Origin: Gemmatimonadota bacterium | GTDB taxonomy: Bacteria; Gemmatimonadota; Gemmatimonadetes; Gemmatimonadales; GWC2-71-9 | Direction: 5' to 3' | Assembly: GCA_017889745.1 (NCBI GenBank) | Contig: JAGGAG010000002.1 | Location: forward strand, 1-44,858 | DNA length: 44,858 bases | Part shown: positions 31,551 through 40,597 of the stretch, in pieces | Numbering within the stretch: the stretch's first letter is position 1 | Layout of the letters: the number at the start of each line of letters is the position of its first letter | Translations under genes and position numbers: made by a program | Notes under the pieces: generated by a model | What the model was told of the DNA's origin: nothing | Database searches by the model: none | What the model saw: the letters and a program-made list of their open reading frames with translations, nothing else

Positions 31551-34052
31551 TTGGTCCCGGTGGAAACGCGCCTTCCAATAGAACTCGTCCTCGACGACCT
31601 GCGGGCCGCACTCGCGGCGGGTGCCAGTGTGGTGCTGCAGGCCCCGCCCGGGGCCGGCAAGACCACCCGTGTGCCGCTCGCCCTGCTGGAGGCGGCATGG
31701 CTTGGTGGTCGCAACATTGTCATGCTGGAGCCGCGGCGGGTCGCGGCCCGGGCGGCGGCGCGGTACATGGCGCGGTCGCTTGGCGAGGAGGCAGGCGGCA
31801 GCGTCGGGTACCGTACCCGGCTGGACACGCGGGTGGGCCCGCGCACCCGGATCGAGGTGGTCACCGAGGGCATCCTCACCCGCATGATCCGCGCTGACCC
31901 GGCGCTCGAAGGATACGGCCTGGTCGTCTTCGACGAATTCCACGAACGAAGCCTCCACGCCGACCTGGGCCTGGCACTCGCGCTCGAGACCCAGTCGATC
32001 CTGCGGCCCGAGCTCCGCCTCCTCGTCATGTCGGCCACGCTCGACGGGCAGCGCGTGAGCCGCCTGCTGGGTGACGCGCCGGTGGTGACCAGTGTCGGCC
32101 GGAGCTATCCGGTCGAGATGCGCTACGCCTCGGGCCCGGCCGAGGGGCGAATGGAGGGGCGCGTGGCCCGCGCCGTCGGCGACGTGCTGGCGCGTGATGC
32201 CGGCGACGTGCTGGTGTTTCTGCCTGGAGCGGGGGAGATCCGGCGGGTTGAGGAAATGCTCACCGGTGGCGAGGCTGTCATCGTGCCGCTGCATGGCAAC
32301 CTCACGCCGGAGCAGCAGGACCGGGCGCTCAGGCCGGACGAGAGGGGACGCCGCAAGGTCATCCTGGCCACGTCCATCGCCGAGACGAGCCTCACGATCG
32401 ATGGCGTGCGGGTGGTGGTGGACTGCGGCCTGTCGCGCGTGCCGCGCTTCTCGGCGCGCACCGGGATGACCCGGCTGGAAACGGTGCGCGTGTCGCGAGC
32501 CAGCGCCGACCAGCGAGCGGGCCGCGCTGGTCGGCAGGCACCGGGCGTTTGCCAGCGCCTCTGGAGCGAGCCGGAGCAGGCCGGGCTGGTGCCGTTCCAC
32601 GACCCCGAGATCATGGACGCCGACCTGGCACCACTGGCGCTCACCCTGGCCGTGGCCGGGATGGAGGCGTCGGCGCTGCGATGGCTCGACCCGCCGCCCG
32701 CGGCGCACCTCTCTCAGGCAAGGCAGCTGCTGCAGGATCTTGATGCGGTAGATGGCGAGGGGCGCATCACGCCGCACGGAAGGGAGCTCGCGGCGCTGGG
32801 CCTGCATCCGCGGCTCGGTCATATGATCATCGCGTCACGCGCGCTCAAGGCCACGCCGCTCGCCACCGACATCGCGGCGCTGGTGGAGGAGCGGGACATC
32901 CTGCGCGCCGAGGGCGGTCCGGCCGATCCCGACATGCGCATCCGGCTCGACCTGCTGGCGCAACGGAACACGCCCCCGTTCGCCCACGGCGCGCGCGTCG
33001 CCCGCGAGGCGGTGGAGCGCATCCGCACTCATGCACGGGTGCTGCGGCGGCAGCTCGGTGTGCACGACGCCGCCTCGAACAGCGGCGATGCGGGGTTGCT
33101 GCTGGCACTCGCCTTTCCCGATCGCATCGCGCAGCGCCGCGCCGGCACCGCGCGCTTCCTGCTGCGGAATGGACGCGGCGCGGTGCTCGCGGTGCCGCAC
33201 GCCCTGGCCGACGCCGAGTTCATCGTGGCCACGGACCTCGACGATCGCGGCGCGGAGAGCCGGATCTTCCTCGCGGCGCCGGTGACGCGCGAGGAGATCG
33301 AGGAACACCTCGCTTCGCAGATCGTGGTGCAGGTGGAGGTGGCGTGGAGTGCCGACGCGGCGCGGGTCGAGGCGCGCCGCACCCGCCGGCTCGGGGCCAT
33401 CGTGCTGGGCGAGGGCACGGTGCGTGATCCCGACCCGGCGGCGGTGGCCCACGCATTCAAGACCGGGCTCGGGCGCGCGGGACTCGCGGCGATTCCCTGG
33501 AGCGAGGGATTCCGGCGGCTGCGCGAGCGGCTCGCGTTCCTTCATCAGAATGACGGCGCGTCGTGGCCCGACGTGTCGGATGCGGTACTGCTCGACCGCC
33601 TCGAGGGCTGGCTTGCGCCCCATGCATCGCGGCTGCGCGGCCTCGCGGACCTCGGCAAGATCGACTTCACCGCGCTGCAGCTGGCCGATCTCTCCTGGCA
33701 GCAGCGGCAGGCACTCGACGTGGACGCGCCGACGCACCTCGAGGTGCCGAGCGGGTCGCGACTTCCCATCGACTACGGCGATCCGGAATCACCGGTGCTG
33801 GCGGTGCGTCTGCAGGAGATGTTCGGTCTGGCGGAAACACCGAGGATCGCGCGCGGACGCGTGCCCCTCACGCTGCACCTGCTCTCGCCGGCGCACCGGC
33901 CGGTGCAGGTAACCCGCGACCTCGCGGGATTCTGGCGTTCGAGCTATCACGACGTGCGCAAGGACCTGCGCGGACGCTACCCGAAACATGTGTGGCCCGA
34001 GGATCCGCTCACCGAAGCACCGACGCGAAGGGCCAAGCCCGGGAAGCGGTAG
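31551..34052 (+). CDS. hrpB: ATP-dependent RNA helicase HrpB
   Basis: 833 residues. Walker A is PPGAGKTTRVPLALL and motif II is DEFHERSL, the DEFH form typical of HrpB. MSATLDG follows, then helicase-C motifs ILATSIAETSLTIDGV and QRAGRAGRQAPG. The C-terminal HrpB domain ends SYHDVRKDLRGRYPKHVWPEDP. Start: TTG 31551 has GGGGAGG ten bases upstream; a GTG at 31560 is possible. It is divergent from the TonB-domain gene. Its cellular role in RNA handling is poorly defined in general. Confidence 0.93.
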   Translation: MVPVETRLPIELVLDDLRAALAAGASVVLQAPPGAGKTTRVPLALLEAAWLGGRNIVMLEPRRVAARAAARYMARSLGEEAGGSVGYRTRLDTRVGPRTRIEVVTEGILTRMIRADPALEGYGLVVFDEFHERSLHADLGLALALETQSILRPELRLLVMSATLDGQRVSRLLGDAPVVTSVGRSYPVEMRYASGPAEGRMEGRVARAVGDVLARDAGDVLVFLPGAGEIRRVEEMLTGGEAVIVPLHGNLTPEQQDRALRPDERGRRKVILATSIAETSLTIDGVRVVVDCGLSRVPRFSARTGMTRLETVRVSRASADQRAGRAGRQAPGVCQRLWSEPEQAGLVPFHDPEIMDADLAPLALTLAVAGMEASALRWLDPPPAAHLSQARQLLQDLDAVDGEGRITPHGRELAALGLHPRLGHMIIASRALKATPLATDIAALVEERDILRAEGGPADPDMRIRLDLLAQRNTPPFAHGARVAREAVERIRTHARVLRRQLGVHDAASNSGDAGLLLALAFPDRIAQRRAGTARFLLRNGRGAVLAVPHALADAEFIVATDLDDRGAESRIFLAAPVTREEIEEHLASQIVVQVEVAWSADAARVEARRTRRLGAIVLGEGTVRDPDPAAVAHAFKTGLGRAGLAAIPWSEGFRRLRERLAFLHQNDGASWPDVSDAVLLDRLEGWLAPHASRLRGLADLGKIDFTALQLADLSWQQRQALDVDAPTHLEVPSGSRLPIDYGDPESPVLAVRLQEMFGLAETPRIARGRVPLTLHLLSPAHRPVQVTRDLAGFWRSSYHDVRKDLRGRYPKHVWPEDPLTEAPTRRAKPGKR

Positions 34053-34259
34053 TGTCCCCTGCATCGTCCCTGCGGGTGGGCACGTTAGGCGTGCCAAAGC
34101 CTCTGCAGTATCCGGATACACACATCACAATTCTGCCCGCCACATCGAGTTGCGCGCTTCGCGGCGCGAATGTGGTTTTCGGCAAGGTTCCTGCTATTGC
34201 CGCGCTCAAACCATCCAAGATTGGAGCGCGGGGCGCGCGAGTGCCTCGTAACACAGGGC
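34053..34259. other. Gap between hrpB and the next small gene
   Basis: No gene seen. GGCACG (34079-34084) and CGTGCC around 34089-34094 can form a small hairpin after hrpB; no T-run follows. Confidence 0.4.
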
Positions 34260-34619
34260 ATGAGAGCGAACCGTACTCTTCCGATAGGCAGCACCACGTG
34301 GCGGGTGCTCGCCGCGTTCGATTTCGACAATCAGGACTTGAACGGCCGGGCCGCCCTGGTCGAGGGCGCGACGCTGCTGCTGCTGCGCCCCGACACGCTG
34401 CTCGAGGCGATCCCGCTGGCGGAACTGCAACTCGTCGGAGACGCCGACCCGATCGCGAATTCCGATCCCGCGGTGTTCCGGGCCCAGCTCACGCTGCGCG
34501 ACGGCCGCACCCTCGCGCTCACGGGAGAACTGGCCGATCTGGACCTGCTGGTGCGCTGGGTGGGCTACCTGCAGGAGCGGCAGCGGAAGGGCCGCGCGAC
34601 GGGAACCAGGAAATACTGA
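34260..34619 (+). CDS. Small protein of unknown function (119 residues)
   Basis: It starts at ATG 34260 with TTWRVLAAFDFDNQDL and has alternating strands with GATLLLLRPDTLLEAIPLAELQLVGD, then LADLDLLVRWVGYLQERQRK. No signal peptide or motif. The frame is open to 34170, but that part looks unlike protein. It could be a partner of mutS, with which it is convergent. No function can be named. Confidence 0.55.
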   Translation: MRANRTLPIGSTTWRVLAAFDFDNQDLNGRAALVEGATLLLLRPDTLLEAIPLAELQLVGDADPIANSDPAVFRAQLTLRDGRTLALTGELADLDLLVRWVGYLQERQRKGRATGTRKY

Positions 34620-34625
34620 CGGGGA

Positions 34626-34643
34626 AGCGGTAAGCGGTGAGCG
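34626..34643. repeat. Half-copy of the heptamer repeat
   Basis: AGCGGTAAGCGGTGAGCG contains two diverged heptamer units (CGGTAAG, CGGTGAG) without the opposite arm. It lies in the 29-base gap between the convergent stops of the 34260 gene and mutS, the same kind of site as the full elements. Confidence 0.6.
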
Positions 34644-34648
34644 AGGAA

Positions 34649-37219
34649 TCAGGTTCCGCGCGCACGCCGCTGAAGTTCGGCCAGCCGGTTGAGCGCTTCC
34701 AGCGGCGTGAGCACGTCGAGGTTGAGGTCCCGCAGAGCCTCCAGCGCCGGGTGCGGCGCTGACTCGGCGAAGAGCGCGAGCTGACCTGGATCGGGCGCCG
34801 CCTCCGGCGCGCCCGGCACCACTCGATGCTCGCGCTCGAGCCGCACCAGCACTTCGCGCGCGCGCCGTACCACGGCATCGGGCAGTCCCGCCAGCTGGGC
34901 CACGTGCACACCATAGGACCGATCGGTACCGCCGGGCTCAAGCCGATGAAGGAACACGACGCGGTCGCCGGTTTCGCGCACGGCGACGTTCATGTTCCGG
35001 GCGTGTGCCAGGCGCTCGGGCAGCTGCATGAGCTCGTGATAGTGCGTGGCGAACATCGTCTTGCACCCCACGAGGTCGTGCAGGTGTTCGGTGACCGCCC
35101 AGGCGATCGCGACGCCGTCGTAGGTGGACGTGCCGCGGCCGATCTCGTCCAGCAGCACCAGGCTCCGTGGGGTGGCGCTGTGGAGAATGGCGCTGGTCTC
35201 GCTCATCTCCACCATGAAGGTCGACTGGCCCCGCGCGAGGTTGTCGCTTGCGCCCACCCGCGTGAAGAGGCGGTCCACCACGCCCACGTGCGCCGATGCC
35301 GCCGGCACGAAGCCGCCCAGCTGCGCCAGCACCACCACCAGTCCGATCTGCCGCAGGATGGTGCTCTTGCCTGCCATGTTGGGCCCCGTCACCAGCAGCA
35401 CCCGCTCGCTTTCGCTGAAGGTCACGTCGTTGGGCATGAACTGCTCGCGCGGCATGAGCCGCTCGATCACCGGGTGCCGTGAGGCGCGGAGTACCAGGCC
35501 GTAGCCATCGTCGAGCGTGGGCCGCACGTACTGGTTGGCCTCCGCCACCTGCGCCAGCCCGGCCCACACGTCGAGCCGCGCCAGCACCCGCGATGTGCGC
35601 TGCACCCGGGTAATCGCGGCGCCGACGAGGCTGCGCAGCTGGACGAACAGCTCGGCTTCCCGCGTCGCCATCCGCTCTTCCGCTCCCAGCACCTTCGCCT
35701 CGTATTCCTTGAGCTCGGGCGTCACATACCGCTCCGCGCCCGCGAGGGTCTGCCGCCGGTCGTAGTCGGCGGGAACCCGGTCGCGGTGCGCGTTGGTGAC
35801 CTCGAGGTAGTAGCCGAACACCCGGTTGAAGCCCACCTTGAGCGACGTGATGCCGGTGCGCTCGCGCTCGCGCTGCTGCAGTGACGCGATGTACTGCCGG
35901 CCGCCGTCGCGCAGCTCGCGCAGCTCGTCGAGCTCCGCGTCGCAGCCCGCCTGGATCACGCCCCCCTCGGCGAGCGTGGCCGGCGGACGCTCCGTCAGCG
36001 CGCGTGCCAGCGCGTCGGCCACGTCGCGCAGCAGGTCGAGCTCATCAAGCGCGGTGGTGAGCGCGGTGCTCCCGCGCTCCGCTCCCCCGGCCAGCGCGGT
36101 GAGCGCCTCGAGCACATCGGGCAGCCGGAGGAAGGAATCCCGGAGGGCGCCGAGTTCGCGCGGCGCCGCACGACCGGCGGCGGCGCGGCCGGCCAGCCGC
36201 TCGAGGTCACGCACGCCGTCGAGGGCCTCGCGGATGCGGGTGCGGCCGCGGCCGTCGCGCAGGCAGGCGTCGACGGCGTCGAGCCGGGCCTCGATCGCCG
36301 CCACGTCGCGGAGCGGCGAGAGCACCCACTGGCGGAGCAGCCGTCCACCCATCGGCGTGAGCGTGCGGTCGATCGTTTCCAGCAGCGTGGCGTTCCGGGT
36401 ACCGGCCACGAGGGGCTCGACCAGCTCCAGGTTGCGCCGGGTCATCTCGTCGAGCCAGAGGTGCGCATTGCTGTGGCGCACGGCGGGGCGCGCCAGGTGC
36501 GGCACGCCGCCGGGCTGGAGTTCGGTGAGGTAGCGGAGCAGCGCGCCCGCCGCGCCCAGGGGCGCCGCGTCCGCAGCGCCGATGCCGAGGCCGTCGAGCG
36601 ACGCGAGCGAGAAGCGCCGGGCAAGTTCCTCCCGCGCGAGCGCGGCGTCGAACTCCCACCGCTCCCGCGCCGTGCGGAGCGCGCGGTCGGTGGCCGTCCA
36701 CGATGCATCCGATGGAACGACCACTTCCGATGGGCCGTAGCGCTCCAGCGCGTCGGCCAGGCCGTCGGCGGGCACCCGCTCCAGCACGAACTCACCGGTG
36801 GAGAGATCGATCGCCGCGAGGCCGCCCTCGCACACCGCGACCATCCAGTTGTTGCGCGCGCCGGGAAGCCATCCCTCCTGCAGCATTGCGCCCGGCGTCA
36901 CCGTCTCCACCACCTCGCGGCGCACGATGCCCTTGGCGAGCTTCGGGTCCTCCACCTGCTCGCAGATCGCGACGCGATGCCCGGCGCCGATCAGCTGGCG
37001 AAGGTACTCGGCGGCGGCCTTCACCGGCACGCCGGCGAGCGGCACGCCGTCACCGCGCGCCGTGAGCGTGATGCCAAGCACCCGCGCGCCCAGCTCGGCG
37101 TCGTCGAAGAACATCTCGTAGAAGTCGCCCATCCTGAAGAACAGAATCGCATCGCGGTGCCGCGCCTTGATCTCGCGGTACTGCAGCATGAGCGGAGTGT
37201 CGTCGGTCGACTTGCTCAT
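34649..37219 (-). CDS. mutS: DNA mismatch repair protein MutS
   Basis: 856 residues, usual length. The mismatch-binding domain has GDFYEMFFDDAE (Phe-x-Glu). The ATPase Walker A TGPNMAGKST is near residue 611, then DEIGRGTSTYDGVAIAWA and the FATHYHEL block. The ATG at 37219 overlaps the stop of the upstream SPOR gene (ATGA). Its own end is convergent with the 34260 gene. Third gene of the holA-SPOR-mutS operon. Confidence 0.97.
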   Translation of the reverse strand: MSKSTDDTPLMLQYREIKARHRDAILFFRMGDFYEMFFDDAELGARVLGITLTARGDGVPLAGVPVKAAAEYLRQLIGAGHRVAICEQVEDPKLAKGIVRREVVETVTPGAMLQEGWLPGARNNWMVAVCEGGLAAIDLSTGEFVLERVPADGLADALERYGPSEVVVPSDASWTATDRALRTARERWEFDAALAREELARRFSLASLDGLGIGAADAAPLGAAGALLRYLTELQPGGVPHLARPAVRHSNAHLWLDEMTRRNLELVEPLVAGTRNATLLETIDRTLTPMGGRLLRQWVLSPLRDVAAIEARLDAVDACLRDGRGRTRIREALDGVRDLERLAGRAAAGRAAPRELGALRDSFLRLPDVLEALTALAGGAERGSTALTTALDELDLLRDVADALARALTERPPATLAEGGVIQAGCDAELDELRELRDGGRQYIASLQQRERERTGITSLKVGFNRVFGYYLEVTNAHRDRVPADYDRRQTLAGAERYVTPELKEYEAKVLGAEERMATREAELFVQLRSLVGAAITRVQRTSRVLARLDVWAGLAQVAEANQYVRPTLDDGYGLVLRASRHPVIERLMPREQFMPNDVTFSESERVLLVTGPNMAGKSTILRQIGLVVVLAQLGGFVPAASAHVGVVDRLFTRVGASDNLARGQSTFMVEMSETSAILHSATPRSLVLLDEIGRGTSTYDGVAIAWAVTEHLHDLVGCKTMFATHYHELMQLPERLAHARNMNVAVRETGDRVVFLHRLEPGGTDRSYGVHVAQLAGLPDAVVRRAREVLVRLEREHRVVPGAPEAAPDPGQLALFAESAPHPALEALRDLNLDVLTPLEALNRLAELQRRARGT

Positions 37220-38202
37220 GGAGCCACCACGAAGGGAGCGCCGCCCAGCTTCGCCTTCACCCTGGCCGCGGCAGCCGTCGCCTCGGTACGCGTGGCATAC
37301 TCACCGAGCCGCACCTTGTAGAAGCCACCTTCCTTCACGATGAGGCCCTTGAAGCCGGCCTTCTTCGCCCGGTCGAGCATCTCGTCGGCGGCTTCCTGCG
37401 AGTTGGCGGCGACGATCTGCACGCGGTACGCGGCGGGCACCGGGGGCCCGGCCGCTGGGGGTGCTGGTGGCGTGGCGACAGGCGCCGGCACCACCGGGGG
37501 AGGCACGACCGCGGCCGGAGCGGGCCGGAGCGCCGTGTCGGTCGGGGGCGCCGCCGGCGTGGCGGCCGCCTGCGGACGCACCGCGGTGTCGGGGGCGGGA
37601 GGTCGCGCTGGAGCCGCACTCGCGGTTGAGGTTGCGGCGGGCGACGGAGCTGCTGAGGGTGTGCCAACGCACTTGCGGTTCAGCGCCGCGAGCTCGGCGC
37701 GGGTCGACGCGTCGTCTCCCGCCCGCGCCAGGCCCTCGCTCACCCACTGGCACGCGGCGCGGGGATCGTTCACGTCGAAGCCGGCGCGCGCGCCCCAGAG
37801 CGCGGCAACGGCATAGAGCGTGGAGGTGCCGTGGTCAGTGCGGAACTTCTCCAGCGTGCGCCCGGCCGCCGCGGGATCGCCGTTGGCGTAGTCGAGCTGC
37901 GCCAGCGCGATCATCGCCGGCTCGGCCCAGGGTGAGAATGGGTACTCCACGATCACGCGCTGGAGCTTCTGCCGCACCTCCTCGGCCGTGGGCGCCACGA
38001 GCGCCGAGCTGTAGAGGATGCCCGGAAAGAGGCTGTCGGTCGGGACGGTGGACTGCTCCATCCGCTGGAGCGTGGCGCGCGCCGAGTCGATGCGGCCGTC
38101 CTGGGCCAGGCGGAGCGCGGCGGTGAGCGGGGATACCTGCTGCGCGGCGGCGCGGCACGGCGGCACGGCGGCAAGCAGCAGCAAGGCCATCAGGCGCTTC
38201 AT
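37216..38202 (-). CDS. SPOR-domain exported protein with TPR-like region
   Basis: 328 residues. The signal peptide covers residues ~1-20 (MKRLMALLLLAAVPPCRAAA). A helical repeat-like region (~22-160) with LAQLDYANGDPAAAGRTLEKF looks TPR/YbgF-like. A Pro/Ala/Thr-rich linker follows (~165-245). The C-terminal SPOR domain (AYRVQIVAANSQEAADE ... GGFYKVRLGEYATRTEA) binds denuded peptidoglycan, often at the division site. The frame is open to 38388, but ATG 38202 opens the signal peptide and overlaps the holA stop by ATGA. It is coupled on both sides with replication/repair genes. Confidence 0.87.
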   Translation of the reverse strand: MKRLMALLLLAAVPPCRAAAQQVSPLTAALRLAQDGRIDSARATLQRMEQSTVPTDSLFPGILYSSALVAPTAEEVRQKLQRVIVEYPFSPWAEPAMIALAQLDYANGDPAAAGRTLEKFRTDHGTSTLYAVAALWGARAGFDVNDPRAACQWVSEGLARAGDDASTRAELAALNRKCVGTPSAAPSPAATSTASAAPARPPAPDTAVRPQAAATPAAPPTDTALRPAPAAVVPPPVVPAPVATPPAPPAAGPPVPAAYRVQIVAANSQEAADEMLDRAKKAGFKGLIVKEGGFYKVRLGEYATRTEATAAAARVKAKLGGAPFVVAP

Positions 38203-39257
38203 GCGACCCGCTCCGCCCGCGAGATCCCGAGCCGCATGACCAGTTCGCCAAGCAGTGCCTGTTCGTCGGTCAGCGTGGTGCTCTTGAGCGCCTGGTCGGT
38301 AGCCAGCGTGGCGCGGATGGCCGCACTGAGGCGCGCCGCCGGCCAGCGCTCCGACCATCGCGCCCAGCGCGCCGCTTCGGCCTTCCACTCCGGGAGCCCG
38401 AACGGCCGCGAGGCGAGCAACGACCGGAAGATCGCCGCCTCGAGCGCGCCGGCCCGCGTTCCCTTGTCGCGATGCGCCCGCGCCAGGGCCACGCCTGAGA
38501 GCGTGGTGCCGAGCAGACTCACCAGCTTTACGCCGGAGATCCCCGACTGGTCGAGCACCGGGCGCAGCAGCGTGAGCGCCCGTCCCGTCGCATCATCGAG
38601 CACGGCGTCACGCCAGTCGTACATCGTCTCGCCATGCCGCACGCCCACCAGGTCGCCTACCAGTTCGCGCGTCAGCGGCGTGCCCGGCGCCAGCGAGGCG
38701 AGCTTCGCCAGCTCGGCGTCGAGCGTGGTGAGGTCGCTTCCCACGGCATGCAGCAGGTGCCTGGCGGCGTCGGGCTCCAACGAAATGCCGAGCTGCTCTG
38801 ACCGGTGCGACAGCCAGCGCAGCACTCGCTCCGGCGGCAGCGCGGCGCAGAGCACCGTCGTTGCGAGCTTCGCGTACTCGGTCTCGGGGTCGGGCGCCGA
38901 ACCGCCCTGCACCAGCACCAGCACCGTTTCTGCGGCGGGTTTCGCCAGGTAGCGCAGCAGTTCCGCTCGTCCCCGCGCTTTCTTCTGCCATCCCTCCACG
39001 TCGCGCAGCACCACCACCCGCCGGTCGGCCATCATCGGCAGCGTGTTGAGGAGCGTGGACAGCTCTTCGGGATCGAGCGAGGTGGCGGTGCGCTGGTCGA
39101 AGTTGAAGTCACGCAGGGAGGGATCAAGCACCCGGTCCGAGATCTCGCGGACCAGGTCGGCCTTGAGAAGGTCTTCCGCGCCCACCAGGTAGTACACCGG
39201 GGCGATGTCGCCCTTCTTGAGGGCGCGGATGGTGGCGTCAAAGGTCTGTTCGGGCAC
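38199..39257 (-). CDS. holA: DNA polymerase III subunit delta
   Basis: 352 residues, usual length. It opens the sliding clamp in the clamp loader. The N-terminal domain has VYYLVGAEDLLKADLVREI. DRRVVVLRDVEGWQKK matches the AAA-like core without a Walker A, and the C-terminal helical collar is present (LARAHRDKGTRAGALEA). Its stop overlaps the start of the SPOR gene. The gap upstream to the sigma gene is 58 bases and holds a hairpin. Confidence 0.9.
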   Translation of the reverse strand: MPEQTFDATIRALKKGDIAPVYYLVGAEDLLKADLVREISDRVLDPSLRDFNFDQRTATSLDPEELSTLLNTLPMMADRRVVVLRDVEGWQKKARGRAELLRYLAKPAAETVLVLVQGGSAPDPETEYAKLATTVLCAALPPERVLRWLSHRSEQLGISLEPDAARHLLHAVGSDLTTLDAELAKLASLAPGTPLTRELVGDLVGVRHGETMYDWRDAVLDDATGRALTLLRPVLDQSGISGVKLVSLLGTTLSGVALARAHRDKGTRAGALEAAIFRSLLASRPFGLPEWKAEAARWARWSERWPAARLSAAIRATLATDQALKSTTLTDEQALLGELVMRLGISRAERVA

Positions 39258-39291
39258 GCCCCATCCTATTTCCGGAGGGGGGTAAACAGAA

Positions 39292-39310
39292 GGGGCGGAA
39301 ATACCGCCCC
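39292..39310 (-). terminator. Terminator after the sigma factor gene
   Basis: GGGGCGG (39292-39298), loop AAATA, CCGCCCC (39304-39310). On the minus strand it is followed by TTCTGTTT. It lies six bases after the sigma stop and just before holA, so it separates the two transcription units. Confidence 0.65.
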
Positions 39311-39315
39311 CGGCC

Positions 39316-39963
39316 TCAGTCCAGGTAAGGCGCGATCATCTCCGCAAATCCGGCCCGGGCGCGGTTGAGGCGGCTCTTGACCGTCCCGAGGTTGCACTGC
39401 GTAACAGCCGCGATCTCCTCATAGCTCTTCCCCTGCAACTCGCGCAGCACGAATACCTCGCGATGGTGCGGTGACAGGCGTTCGACCGTCGCTTCCACCA
39501 GCTCCTTGAGATGGCGGTTGGCGAACATGTCGTCAGGCCGGCTGCCCGCGTCCTCGAACTGCAGCGGACGCTGGTCCTCGTCGTCCCGCACGCGTGCCGA
39601 CTGGTAGTACACGAGGGGGCTGCGACTGCGGTTGCGCAATTCGTTCTTGGCCAGGTTGGACGCGATGGTGTACGCCCAGGTCGAGAACTTCTTGCTCGAG
39701 TCGAACCGGTGCAGATGACGATGGATCCGGATGAATGCTTCCTGGACGAGGTCCTCGGCGCGCTCGCGATCCCCGATCATCCGGTAGATGAAGCCGAGCA
39801 GGCGCGACCGATAGAACTTGAGGATCTCACCGAACGCGCGCTCGTCGCCCGCAAGGTGCCGGGCGATGAGCGCGTTGGTGTCGAGGTTCTGCCGTTCCTG
39901 CGCGGGCGATCCGGTCCAGCGTGCCGGTCGCGCGGCGGGTACTGGAGCTGTAGCTGCCGTCAT
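39316..39963 (-). CDS. ECF-type RNA polymerase sigma factor
   Basis: 215 residues. Region 2 (~30-100) has YRSRLLGFIYRMIGDRERAEDLVQEAFIRI and FSTWAYTIASNLAKNELR. Region 4 (~155-205) has ERLSPHHREVFVLRELQGKSYEEIAAVTQCNLGTVKSRLNRAR, a clear HTH. No anti-sigma gene is adjacent, so control is not visible. An upstream housekeeping-type promoter is described separately. Start ATG 39963 is the first in frame. Confidence 0.94.
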   Translation of the reverse strand: MTAATAPVPAARPARWTGSPAQERQNLDTNALIARHLAGDERAFGEILKFYRSRLLGFIYRMIGDRERAEDLVQEAFIRIHRHLHRFDSSKKFSTWAYTIASNLAKNELRNRSRSPLVYYQSARVRDDEDQRPLQFEDAGSRPDDMFANRHLKELVEATVERLSPHHREVFVLRELQGKSYEEIAAVTQCNLGTVKSRLNRARAGFAEMIAPYLD

Positions 39964-39995
39964 TCAAGCCTCTGGTGTCTAGTCTTGGCGAGCAA

Positions 39996-40024
39996 AACAT
40001 AAGACGCCGAGGCCTAATGTTCAA
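39996..40024 (-). promoter_or_regulatory. Probable sigma-factor promoter overlapping the Nudix stop
   Basis: On the minus strand: TTGAAC (40024-40019), 17 bases, TATGTT (40001-39996). Four of six matches for each hexamer. It sits in an unusually AT-rich stretch for this window. The -35 overlaps the TGA of the Nudix gene (40023-40021). Confidence 0.5.
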
Positions 40025-40563
40025 GCTTTTAATAAAAAACATTGAACAAACATCAAGGCGACAAGGGTCTTGGCATCCCGGACCTGCCCTTGCCTGATCC
40101 GCCGCCCGACCTCCGACCAGTGGACTTCATGGACCTCCATGAACTCGTCCGGCTCACGGGCGGTGGGAACGGAGCTAAGATTGTGGGCCACGAAGAGATG
40201 GATCAGTTCGTCGGTGAACCCCGGCGTGGTAAGGATGGGCACCAGGGGGATGACCCGGCCGGCGGTCATTCCTGCTTCCTCGCGCAGTTCGCGCCGGGCA
40301 CAGCTCTCGGGTGCCTCGCCGGGCTCCAGCCGTCCCGCCGGAATCTCCCACAGGTAACCGTCGGCTGCGTGACGGAACTGGCGCAGCATCAGCACCCGCG
40401 GATCGGGAGCATCGTGCGGGTCGAGGAACGGCACCACGGCCGCCGCCCCGGGGTGGCGTATCATTTCGAGGTGGCCGATACTGCCATCCGGGAACTTCAC
40501 GGTATCGACATCGAGGTCGATGATCCGCCCGGAATACTTTCGCTCGGTGGTGATCCTGGTCAT
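40021..40563 (-). CDS. Nudix hydrolase (ADP-ribose pyrophosphatase type)
   Basis: 180 residues. The Nudix box reads GRLEPGEAPESCARRELREE followed by AGM (the G5E7REUXEEXGU pattern, about residues 77-99), with all metal-binding glutamates. VMLRQFRHAADGYLWEIPAG just before the box is typical of ADP-ribose pyrophosphatases. A proline near 15 positions after the box would confirm this, but I cannot be sure by eye. The C-terminal residues MFVQCFLLKA come from an AT-rich tail. Divergent from the c-di-GMP gene (35-base gap). Confidence 0.93.
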   Translation of the reverse strand: MTRITTERKYSGRIIDLDVDTVKFPDGSIGHLEMIRHPGAAAVVPFLDPHDAPDPRVLMLRQFRHAADGYLWEIPAGRLEPGEAPESCARRELREEAGMTAGRVIPLVPILTTPGFTDELIHLFVAHNLSSVPTAREPDEFMEVHEVHWSEVGRRIRQGQVRDAKTLVALMFVQCFLLKA

Positions 40564-40597
40564 GGCTGCTCCTCGTTGGCCGCGTGAATTCTAGCCC

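Noticed and set aside
31110..32822. Long N-terminal extension of the cystathionine beta-synthase frame
   Set aside because: It runs through the TonB-domain gene and antisense to hrpB, and has no protein-like character. The ATG at 31109 fits the family start and the ATGA overlap.
39281..39290. Single GGTAAACAGA near the holA start
   Set aside because: One isolated unit without a partner arm; not enough to call a heptamer element.
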